Below are positions 1-5,120 of a DNA stretch of 6,941 bases, piece by piece. The stretch comes from Clostridia bacterium (GTDB taxonomy: Bacteria > Bacillota > Clostridia > Oscillospirales > Butyricicoccaceae). The stretch covers positions 1 through 6,941 of the forward strand of contig JAFZPW010000135.1 in the NCBI GenBank assembly GCA_017552495.1. The letters are read 5' to 3'. Under the pieces are notes generated by a model. The model was not told the DNA's origin. It ran no database searches and saw nothing but the letters and a program-made list of their open reading frames with translations. The translations under genes and the position numbers were made by a program. Positions within the stretch are counted from its first letter, which is position 1. Every line of letters starts with the position of its first letter.

Positions 1-164
1 ACAAGTGGGCTTATCGCCGCAACCCGGTTTATCTCGATTTCAGCAGACTGGGCGGCGACTGCACCAATTTTGCCAGTCAATGCCTGTATGCCGGGGCCGG
101 GGTCATGAATGATACGCCCACCTTTGGGTGGTTTTACAAAAAAGTACACCAAATATGTAATTGA
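1..164 (+). pseudogene. Amidase_6-domain gene, 3' fragment, truncated
   Basis: The reading frame starting at base 3 enters from outside the window and encodes about 53 residues before a TGA at 162-164. It contains WAYRRNPVY, GGDCTNFASQCLYAGAG and MNDTPTFGWFY, which I recognise as the core of the Amidase_6 family (putative cysteine amidases common in clostridia). The Cys of GGDCTNF is the expected nucleophile. In the family the domain continues for roughly another hundred residues that supply the remaining catalytic residues. Here homology stops after GWFY (about base 137), and the frame ends with the unrelated tail KKVHQICN. The same point marks a sharp drop in GC content. No continuation is visible in any frame to base 285. 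I therefore call it a broken gene; the 5' part and any other domains lie outside the window. Confidence 0.75.
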
Positions 165-233
165 CTGTCAAGCAAAATTACGAAATTTTCCATATAAAAT
201 GGGAAACGACACGAACAAGGTCATGCCGTTTCC
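138..233. other. AT-rich, dyad-rich strip at gene break
   Basis: This non-coding strip lies between the broken amidase and the 3' end of spoIVB. It is much more AT-rich than its surroundings and holds several dyads. GTAATT (157-162) pairs with AATTAC (176-181). TTGAC-t-GTCAA forms a compact palindrome (161-171). TTTTCCAT (186-193) pairs with ATGGGAAA (199-206) with one G-U. GGAAACG (202-208) pairs with CGTTTCC (227-233). Such density is typical of element ends or regulatory DNA, but no known insertion-sequence terminus could be assigned, so its nature is undetermined. Confidence 0.4.
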
Positions 234-284
234 GTGAAAATCGGATGCTGCTTTTTCCGTCCCGGACTGCGCCGGGGGACGCTG

Positions 285-1394
285 TTATCTTGCCGCTTTG
301 AGCATTTCTTCAATGCTGATGCCGTAGCCGCGGGTGGGGTCGTTCACCAGCACATGGGTTACGGCTCCGGCCAGTTTCCCATCCTGAAGGATGGGAGAAC
401 CGCTCATGCCCTGCACGATGCCGCCGGTCTTGTCCAGGAGCCGCTGATCGGTAATCTCCAGCATCAGATCCCGGCCGATCTCGCCCCCTTCGGGGTAGAC
501 CCGCAGGATCCTTGCCTGATATTCCTCCCGAGAAACGCCGTCAACGTTGCAGACGATGGTGACCTCTCCCTCGTGGAGCGCCGAGCGGGGCGCCGTTTCC
601 AGCGCCGCAAGGCCGTCGTAGATCGTCCCGTCGGTCAAAACGCCGAAGATCCCGGCTTCGTTGTTGGCAAAAAGCGCTCCCTGGTCCCGCACCAGATCAA
701 AGCTGCCGCAAAGCTGGCCCGGCGTGCCGCGTTTTCCTTTTTCCACATCATCCACGCAAGAAGCCATCAGCGAACCGCTTCCAAAGGGAACCAGTTCGCC
801 GGTGTCCGCGTCGCAGATTCCGTGGCCCAGCGCGCCGAAGGCGCCGGTGGCGGGGTCGACAAAAGTCACGGTGCCGATTCCAGCCACACTGTCCCGCACC
901 CATGCGCCAATGCGGCGGCAGTCCAGCCCTTCGTCATAAACGGCGGTGACGTTTATTTCCCGCGCTTCGCCGTCCCGCAGAACGGTGAAGCAAAGCGCGT
1001 CCTGCCGGGCTTCCGACAGCTTTTCGGTCAGCGAGCCGTTTCCGTCGAGCGGCTGCCCGTCAAGCTGCAAAAGCACGTCGCCCAGTTCCAGGCCGCCTTC
1101 TCGGGCGGGGCAGGTGCCGGTTTGCTCCAACTCTGAAAAGCCCACCACGATGGGCCCCTGCGCAAAGAGTTTGATTCCTGTGGTGCGCCCCAGCGGGATC
1201 AAGCGATCGCCGATCACCGGCGCCGACGTTTCTGGAAGCGCTGTCTGCGACTTTCCAGCCGCCAGCGCGGGCCCCGGGCCAGACGTATACGCGATCTGCG
1301 GCGGCGCCAAAATAATGAGAAGCGATGCGAAAAGCGCCGCAAAAACAGTCATTTTTGCGGCGTAACGCACGATTTTCCAGCGTTGATCTTGCAT
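285..1394 (-). CDS. spoIVB: SpoIVB-type serine peptidase (S55), 369 aa
   Basis: This encodes a sporulation signalling protease. In Bacillus subtilis, SpoIVB is made in the forespore, crosses the inner forespore membrane and cleaves SpoIVFA in the intermembrane space, leading to sigma-K activation. The product has one N-terminal membrane segment (residues about 12-32), a PDZ-like region (about 70-150; LELGDVLLQLDGQPL) and a C-terminal S55 peptidase domain (about 160-369). Conserved blocks are WVRDSVAGIGTVTF, GALGHGICDADTG, KTGGIVQGMSGSP and VTHVLVNDPTRGYG. By spacing, His191, Asp316 and Ser331 match the B. subtilis triad His236/Asp363/Ser378 (Asp-Ser distance 15 in both). The ATG is preceded by AGAAAGGAGG six bases upstream. 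It is shorter than the B. subtilis protein (about 425 aa), mainly N-terminally. Seven cysteines are unusual for an exported Firmicutes protein. The neighbours are not recN or spo0A, the usual partners, so this may be a second paralogue. Confidence 0.95.
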   Translation of the reverse strand: MQDQRWKIVRYAAKMTVFAALFASLLIILAPPQIAYTSGPGPALAAGKSQTALPETSAPVIGDRLIPLGRTTGIKLFAQGPIVVGFSELEQTGTCPAREGGLELGDVLLQLDGQPLDGNGSLTEKLSEARQDALCFTVLRDGEAREINVTAVYDEGLDCRRIGAWVRDSVAGIGTVTFVDPATGAFGALGHGICDADTGELVPFGSGSLMASCVDDVEKGKRGTPGQLCGSFDLVRDQGALFANNEAGIFGVLTDGTIYDGLAALETAPRSALHEGEVTIVCNVDGVSREEYQARILRVYPEGGEIGRDLMLEITDQRLLDKTGGIVQGMSGSPILQDGKLAGAVTHVLVNDPTRGYGISIEEMLKAAR

Positions 1395-1420
1395 GATCTT
1401 CCTCCTTTCTTCACCTTAGT

Positions 1421-1449
1421 TAGTATGGAGAAAACAATCCCGAACAATC
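1421..1449 (-). promoter_or_regulatory. Candidate sigma-G/F-type promoter of spoIVB
   Basis: On the minus strand, CATACTA (1421-1427) is an exact match to the forespore sigma-G -10 consensus CATnnTA. Seventeen bases upstream is GATTG (1445-1449), a 4/5 match to the GHATR -35. Transcription would start roughly 7 bases downstream of the -10, leaving a leader of about 20 nt that contains the GGAGG ribosome binding site. B. subtilis spoIVB is transcribed by sigma-F and sigma-G, so this agrees with the gene's role. The GG that sigma-F prefers at the -10 is absent, which favours sigma-G. No equally good housekeeping promoter was seen for this strand. Confidence 0.55.
1433..1449. repeat. Tandem 7-bp direct repeat AACAATC, 10-bp period
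   Basis: AACAATC occurs at 1433-1439 and again at 1443-1449, exactly one helical turn apart. Read on the minus strand this is GATTGTT-cgg-GATTGTT. The pair overlaps the -35 to -10 interval of the candidate spoIVB promoter. It could be an operator for a forespore regulator, or chance. Confidence 0.35.
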
Positions 1450-1510
1450 GCGGAAGTTGCAGTGTATTTCTCCAAAATCATGAAAAAACGAAGAAAATCC
1501 GCTTCGGATA

Positions 1511-1539
1511 TGGACAGCGAAAAGAAAATTTGCTATACT
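1511..1539 (+). promoter_or_regulatory. Sigma-A-type promoter of the SPFH operon
   Basis: TGGACA (1511-1516, 5/6 match to TTGACA) is followed after exactly 17 bases by TATACT (1534-1539, 5/6 match to TATAAT). A TG dinucleotide one base before the -10 (TGcTATACT) makes it an extended -10. The expected start point is around 1546, giving a leader of about 50 nt before the ATG at 1599. This is the best vegetative promoter in the window and implies that the operon is expressed without an alternative sigma factor. Confidence 0.75.
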
Positions 1540-1553
1540 GAATCACAAGAAAT

Positions 1554-1572
1554 GGGGAAGAAGGAATTCCCC
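1554..1572 (+). other. 5' leader hairpin
   Basis: GGGGAA (1554-1559) and TTCCCC (1567-1572) form a 6-bp stem with a 7-nt loop within the predicted leader, a few bases after the expected transcription start. No U-run follows, so it is not a terminator. It may stabilise the 5' end of the mRNA. The ribosome binding site GAGAGGAG (1584-1591) lies outside the stem. Confidence 0.4.
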
Positions 1573-1598
1573 GAAAAAACTGCGAGAGGAGAATTACC

Positions 1599-2903
1599 AT
1601 GGGATTGATTAGTGCTGCATTGGGCGCTGCCGGCGGCGTGCTGGCGGATCAGTGGAAAGAATATTTTTATTGTGAGGCGCTGCCCGCCGATGTTTTGGCC
1701 GTCAAGGGCCGCAAGCGGGTTCCCGCGTTGTCCGGCAACCGGGGGAGCGACAATATCATCAGTAACGGCTCGGTGATCGCCGTGGCCGACGGCCAGTGTA
1801 TGCTCATTGTGGAGCAGGGTAAAATCGTTGACGTTTGCGCCGAGCCCGGCGAATACATTTATGATGTTTCCAGCGAGCCCTCAATCTTTGAAGGCTCTCT
1901 GGGCGCGGGGATCAAGGAACTGTTCAAACAGATCGGCAAGCGCTTTACCTTCGGCGGTCAGGCTCCCAAGGATCAGCGCATCTATTATTTCAACACCAAG
2001 GAGATCGCCGGGAACAAGTACGGCACGCCGGCTCCCGTGCCCTTCCGGGTGGTGGATCAGCGCGCCGGGATCGACATCGACATCGCCATCCGCTGCTTTG
2101 GGGAATACAGTTATAAGATGACCAATCCGCTGCTGTTCTATACCAACGTTTGCGGCAACGTCACCATGGATTACACCCGCGACCAGTTGGACAGCCAGCT
2201 CAAGAGCGAACTGCTTACCGCGCTGCAGCCCGCCTTTGCCCGCATTTCCGAGATGGGCGTCCGCTATTCTGCGTTGCCCGGCCACACAACCGAATTGGCC
2301 GAGGCGCTCAAGGCCGAGTTGACTGCCAAGTGGAGCGATTTCCGCGGCATCGAGATTCAGCAGGTGGGCGTGTCCTCCGTTAAGGCCAACGAGGAAGACG
2401 AGCAGATGATCAAGGAGATGCAGAAGGCCGCGGCCTATCAGAATCCCGGGCTGGCTGCCGCCACCATGGTCAACGCGCAGGCCAACGCCATGCAGGACGC
2501 CGCCAAAAACGCGGGCGGCGCGGCCATCGGTTTTATGGGCATGAACATGGCGCAGACCGCCGGGGGCATCAACACCCAAAGTCTGTTTCAAATGGCGGCG
2601 CAGCAGCCTGCCGCGCCTGCGGCTTCCGGATGGAAGTGCCCCGCCTGCGGTGCCGAGGCCACCGGCAAGTTTTGCCCTGAATGCGGCACGAAGAAGCCAG
2701 ACGATTCCGTCGGCGGCTGGAAATGTCCCGCCTGCGGCACGGTGAGCCAGGGTAAATTCTGCCCTGAGTGCGGCGCAAAGAAGCCCGCCGGAAAGCACCT
2801 CCGCTGCGACAAGTGCGGCTGGGAGCCTGCCGATCCCGCAAATCCGCCCAAATTCTGTCCCGAGTGCGGCGATCCCATCACCGAGGCTGATTTGGCCGAT
2901 TGA
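1599..2903 (+). CDS. ydjI: SPFH-domain protein with three C-terminal zinc ribbons (YdjI-like), 434 aa
   Basis: This is the SPFH (stomatin/prohibitin/flotillin) family branch often annotated 'SPFH domain / virion core protein', represented by B. subtilis YdjI, which helps bring PspA to stressed membranes. Residues 1-20 are Gly/Ala-rich and mildly hydrophobic; the SPFH domain spans about 25-265 (blocks FNTKEI, GNKYGTPAPVPFRVVD, LDSQLKSELLTALQPAFA, GVSSVKANEEDE). An Ala/Met-rich linker runs to about 342. Three four-cysteine ribbons follow: C347/350/359/362, C376/379/388/391 and C403/406/420/423. No classical signal peptide or transmembrane helix is seen, so it is probably a peripheral membrane scaffold on the cytoplasmic side. 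The ATG is preceded by GAGAGGAG (1584-1591) and a strong promoter. It is the first gene of a three-gene set. The first two ribbons are a recent-looking duplication. Role in this organism is inferred from YdjI. Confidence 0.9.
   Translation: MGLISAALGAAGGVLADQWKEYFYCEALPADVLAVKGRKRVPALSGNRGSDNIISNGSVIAVADGQCMLIVEQGKIVDVCAEPGEYIYDVSSEPSIFEGSLGAGIKELFKQIGKRFTFGGQAPKDQRIYYFNTKEIAGNKYGTPAPVPFRVVDQRAGIDIDIAIRCFGEYSYKMTNPLLFYTNVCGNVTMDYTRDQLDSQLKSELLTALQPAFARISEMGVRYSALPGHTTELAEALKAELTAKWSDFRGIEIQQVGVSSVKANEEDEQMIKEMQKAAAYQNPGLAAATMVNAQANAMQDAAKNAGGAAIGFMGMNMAQTAGGINTQSLFQMAAQQPAAPAASGWKCPACGAEATGKFCPECGTKKPDDSVGGWKCPACGTVSQGKFCPECGAKKPAGKHLRCDKCGWEPADPANPPKFCPECGDPITEADLAD
2628..2786 (+). repeat. 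Intragenic tandem zinc-ribbon duplication
   Basis: Two 72-nt units, 2628-2699 and 2715-2786 (period 87 nt), encode nearly the same 24-residue ribbon, GWKCPACG....GKFCPECG.KKP. They are identical at 19 of 24 residues, the differences falling in the four-residue knuckle turn plus one later position. Third-base differences show that the copies have already drifted. The third ribbon (from about 2805) is clearly more divergent. Confidence 0.8.
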
Positions 2904-2918
2904 TCCATAGTCTTTCGG

Positions 2919-2948
2919 CGCCCTCCGCTTTTTGCGAGGCGGAGGGCG
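2919..2948 (+). other. Intercistronic hairpin 1
   Basis: CGCCCTCCGC (2919-2928) pairs perfectly with GCGGAGGGCG (2939-2948) around a 10-nt loop, 15 bases after the stop codon of the SPFH gene. Only three T residues follow, so it would be a weak or partial terminator. It could reduce read-through into the next gene or protect the upstream mRNA from 3' decay. Confidence 0.65.
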
Positions 2949-2952
2949 TTTG

Positions 2953-2974
2953 CGGTGCGCGGCTTTGCGCACCG
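2953..2974 (+). other. Intercistronic hairpin 2
   Basis: CGGTGCGC (2953-2960) pairs perfectly with GCGCACCG (2967-2974) around the loop GGCTTT. It begins four bases after hairpin 1 and ends about 11 bases before the AGGAGG of the next gene. There is no U-run (TATTTC follows). The two stems together fill most of the 95-nt gap. Confidence 0.6.
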
Positions 2975-2998
2975 TATTTCAAAACAGGAGGTACGTCC

Positions 2999-4129
2999 AT
3001 GCCTGCGCAAGTGACCAACTATCAATGTCCGGCCTGCGGCGGACCGCTCCGCTATGCGGGCGACACCGGCAAACTGAAATGTGAATATTGCGGGAGCGAA
3101 TACGCGCCCGGCAAGATCGAGGAGCATTACGCCCAGCACGATCAGGCGGCCGCTCAAGCATCCCAGGAAATGCAGGATCAGGCGGCGGTATTCCCTCCCG
3201 CATCGCCGGAGGACGAGGTTTGGGACGAGGCGTCCCATCCGTGGAATACCGAAGAAGAACATCTGCGGGCTTATAATTGCCCTTCCTGCGGGGCGGAGCT
3301 CATCTGCGATGAGACTACCGCCGCCACAAGCTGCCCCTATTGCGGCAATCCCACCATCGTACCCGGGCAGCTCAGCGGGATGCTCAAGCCCGATTACATC
3401 ATTCCTTTTCGGCTGGACAAGGCGGCCGCCGTGGCAGCGCTTACCGAGCATTATCGGGGCAAAAGGCTTTTGCCCCGCACCTTCTCCGATCGCAACCAAA
3501 TTGAAAAAATTCAGGGCGTTTACGTTCCGTTTTGGCTTTATGACGGGCAGGCCGACGCCGATGTGACCTATGACGCCACCCGCTCGCATATCCATCGCCA
3601 CGGGAAAGAGGAAATCACCGTTACCGAACATTTCCGGCTACGCCGGGCGGGGACGGTGGGATTCAAGCGAATCCCCGTGGATGCCTCCAGCAAAATGCCA
3701 GACGCCCACATGGACGCCATTGAGCCCTTTGATTACAAGGATCTCAAGCCTTTTTCCACCGGCTATCTTCCGGGCTATCTGGCGGACAAATACGACGTTT
3801 CGCAGGAAGAATGCGCGTCCCGGGCCGACGAGCGCGCCACGAATACCACCATGAGCGCAATTCAGGATTCGGTACACGGTTACGATACAGCCGTTCCCGT
3901 TTCGCGGCGTGTGCATCTCCGCCGCGGCAAGGTGCATTACGCGCTTTTGCCGGTGTGGGTGCTCAGCACCAGATGGAACGGGAAAAACTTCCTTTTCACC
4001 ATGAACGGGCAGACGGGAAAAATGATCGGAGACCTGCCCGTTTCCCGCGCAAAATACTGGGCCTGGTTTGCCGGAATTTTTGGCGGGCTTGCCGCTGCGG
4101 CGGCGGCCATCCTGTGGCTGGCGATGTAA
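2999..4129 (+). CDS. Double zinc-ribbon membrane-anchored protein (YdjG-like), 376 aa
   Basis: This belongs to the family annotated 'TFIIB-type zinc ribbon-containing protein', counterpart of B. subtilis YdjG; older labels calling it PriA helicase rest only on the zinc ribbons. The first ribbon uses C10/C13 and C28/C31 (YQCPACGGPL, CEYCG). An Ala/Gln/Glu-rich linker (about 38-90) follows, then a second ribbon C94/C97 and C112/C115 (YNCPSCGAEL, CPYCGNP). A conserved body includes PDYIIPFRLDK, IQGVYVPFWLYDG and YALLPVWVLSTRW, and a single C-terminal transmembrane helix lies at about 353-374. There are no helicase motifs. The ends suggest a tail-anchored protein with its zinc ribbons in the cytoplasm. 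The ATG at 2999 is chosen because AGGAGG sits 7 bases upstream; an in-frame upstream extension to 2900 lacks family similarity and runs through the hairpins. In the family this gene sits beside SPFH and TPM genes. Biochemical function unknown. Confidence 0.87.
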   Translation: MPAQVTNYQCPACGGPLRYAGDTGKLKCEYCGSEYAPGKIEEHYAQHDQAAAQASQEMQDQAAVFPPASPEDEVWDEASHPWNTEEEHLRAYNCPSCGAELICDETTAATSCPYCGNPTIVPGQLSGMLKPDYIIPFRLDKAAAVAALTEHYRGKRLLPRTFSDRNQIEKIQGVYVPFWLYDGQADADVTYDATRSHIHRHGKEEITVTEHFRLRRAGTVGFKRIPVDASSKMPDAHMDAIEPFDYKDLKPFSTGYLPGYLADKYDVSQEECASRADERATNTTMSAIQDSVHGYDTAVPVSRRVHLRRGKVHYALLPVWVLSTRWNGKNFLFTMNGQTGKMIGDLPVSRAKYWAWFAGIFGGLAAAAAAILWLAM

Positions 4130-4142
4130 AGGGGGTGCGACC

Positions 4143-4970
4143 GTGAAACGAAAATGGATCTGTCTGCTTTTGATTTTGACGGCGCTGCTTTGTCTGAGCG
4201 TGCCCGCCGCTGCGGAGGTGAAGGGCTACGTCCGCTTTGACAACGACGATTTTTTTACCGAAGAAGAATTGTCTGAGCTGAACAACCGCGCCTTTGAGAT
4301 CGGAGAGCGTTACGAATGCGGCGTTTATCTGGTGATGCTGGAGGACTACACGATATACACCGACGGCGATGTCCGCGACTGCGCCGAGCTTGTTTATACG
4401 GAATTCGAGATGGGCTGGGGCGAGAGCCATGACGGCGTGCTGCTGCTTTTGAGTATGGCTGAGCGGGATTACGCGCTGATTGCTTACGGCGACAAGGGTA
4501 ATGCAACCTTTACCGATTACGGAAAGGACGTGCTTTCCGATGAGTTTTTGCCCTATTTCCGTTATGACGATTGGATGGGCGGGTTCCGGGCCTATCAGGA
4601 AGCCTGCGAAGACTTTCTCCGCCGTGCGGAGGCGGGAGAGCCTGTGGACGATTACGGTTATTCCGATGATGCGTACAGCAGTGAGCCGCATGAGATGTCC
4701 AATGGAACAAAAGCCGGCATCACCGTAGCCGGTCCCGGGCTTGCGGCGCTGGGCGTTTGCCAGGGAATGAAGCGCAAAATGAAAAGCGCCCGTCGGCAAA
4801 CGGGCGCGGGACGGTATGTGAGCCAGGGCTTGCAGCTCTATGTCAATCAGGATTTGTTCACCCACCGCACCGAGACCCGTCGCGTCATTCAGACCGAGCA
4901 GCGAAGTCATTCCGGCGGGGGAACAACCGTCAGCAGTTCCGGCTTTTCCGGAAAGACCGGAAAGTTTTAA
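4143..4970 (+). CDS. TPM-domain exported membrane protein (YdjH-like), 275 aa
   Basis: TPM (TLP18.3/Psb32/MOLO-1) domain protein matching B. subtilis YdjH. A signal peptide (MKRKW, hydrophobic 7-20, VPAAA near residue 24) precedes the TPM domain at about 33-163. Recognisable elements are the 'FTEEELSELNNRAFEIGERYECGVYLVML' type start (residues about 38-66), WGESHDGVLLLLSM and the AYGDKGNATFTDYGKDVL region. A short hydrophobic stretch (about 189-207) precedes a basic segment (KRKMKSARRQ) and a Gly/Ser-rich tail ending GKF, as in other YdjH-type proteins. The expected topology puts the TPM domain outside and the tail in the cytoplasm. The start is the GTG at 4143, 13 bases after the previous stop, with AAGGGGGTG as ribosome binding site; no ATG is in the right place and this start gives a clean signal peptide. 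Some TPM proteins are reported as phosphatases; activity here is unknown. Last gene of the operon. Confidence 0.87.
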   Translation: MKRKWICLLLILTALLCLSVPAAAEVKGYVRFDNDDFFTEEELSELNNRAFEIGERYECGVYLVMLEDYTIYTDGDVRDCAELVYTEFEMGWGESHDGVLLLLSMAERDYALIAYGDKGNATFTDYGKDVLSDEFLPYFRYDDWMGGFRAYQEACEDFLRRAEAGEPVDDYGYSDDAYSSEPHEMSNGTKAGITVAGPGLAALGVCQGMKRKMKSARRQTGAGRYVSQGLQLYVNQDLFTHRTETRRVIQTEQRSHSGGGTTVSSSGFSGKTGKF

Positions 4971-4981
4971 CCAAATGAAAG

Positions 4982-5009
4982 CGGCGGGCGCAAGCGCCCG
5001 CCGTTTTTT
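4982..5009 (+). terminator. Intrinsic terminator of the SPFH operon
   Basis: CGGCGGGCG (4982-4990), loop CAAG, and CGCCCGCCG (4995-5003) form a perfect 9-bp GC stem followed directly by six T residues (5004-5009). It lies 11 bases after the stop codon of the TPM gene. Confidence 0.93.
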
Positions 5010-5014
5010 CCTAA

Positions 5015-5042
5015 AACGGCGGTTAAGGGAACGCTGTTTTTT
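5015..5042 (+). terminator. Second, imperfect intrinsic terminator
   Basis: AACGGCGGTT (5015-5024) pairs with AACGCTGTT (5030-5038) with one G-U and one bulged G around a 5-nt loop; the T-run 5037-5042 overlaps the stem base. Read on the minus strand the same stem is followed by TTTT, so it may also stop transcription arriving from the convergent GHL10 gene. Confidence 0.55.
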
Positions 5043-5052
5043 GCGGTTTTCC

Positions 5053-5082
5053 TTGCTATTGCCGCCGCTTTTGTATTATACT
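5053..5082 (+). promoter_or_regulatory. Possible plus-strand promoter antisense to the GHL10 gene end
   Basis: TTGCTA (5053-5058, 4/6) and TATACT (5077-5082, 5/6) are separated by 18 bases. A transcript would start around 5089 and run antisense into the 3' end of the convergent gene. No plausible plus-strand coding gene lies downstream, so this is either a source of antisense RNA or a chance match in the AT-rich gap. Confidence 0.25.
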
Positions 5083-5087
5083 TGATA

Positions 5088-5120
5088 ACAAGGAAACGCC
5101 GCATTCCGTGGTTACGGCGT
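5088..5120 (-). terminator. Possible terminator of the GHL10 gene
   Basis: On the minus strand ACGCCG (5120-5115, the last codons before the stop) pairs with CGGCGT (5101-5096) around a 13-nt loop that contains the stop codon; TTTCCTTG follows. The stem is short and the T-run interrupted, so it is a weak candidate. The imperfect stem at 5015-5042 may be a backup. Confidence 0.35.

Noticed and set aside
251..283. Hairpin just after the spoIVB stop (minus strand, GTCCC..GG with CCGGGAC)
   Set aside because: The stem has a two-base bulge and is followed by GGAAAAAG rather than a T-run, so it is not supported as a terminator.
234..1136. 300-aa plus-strand open frame opposite spoIVB
   Set aside because: It is the antisense shadow of a well-conserved gene in GC-rich DNA, with no family resemblance and no ribosome binding site.
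1481..1510. Sigma-W-like promoter (TGAAAA ... CGGATA) before the SPFH operon, as pspA has in B. subtilis
   Set aside because: The -35 lacks the AAC core, the spacing is 18 instead of about 16-17, and a far better housekeeping promoter lies directly downstream.
2900..2998. Longer start for the zinc-ribbon protein (33 extra residues)
   Set aside because: The extension runs through two perfect hairpins, has no ribosome binding site and ignores the AGGAGG directly before the ATG at 2999.
1881..3631. Long minus-strand open frames (about 350 aa) opposite the SPFH and zinc-ribbon genes
   Set aside because: They overlap each other and two recognised genes completely, have low-complexity Arg/Gly/Ala composition and no recognisable domain.
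2999..4129. Annotation as primosomal helicase PriA
   Set aside because: Only the zinc ribbons are shared; there are no Walker or helicase motifs, the length is wrong and there is a C-terminal membrane helix.
3996..4910. 304-aa minus-strand open frame opposite the TPM gene
   Set aside because: The sense strand has a signal peptide, a TPM domain and operon context; the antisense frame has none of these.
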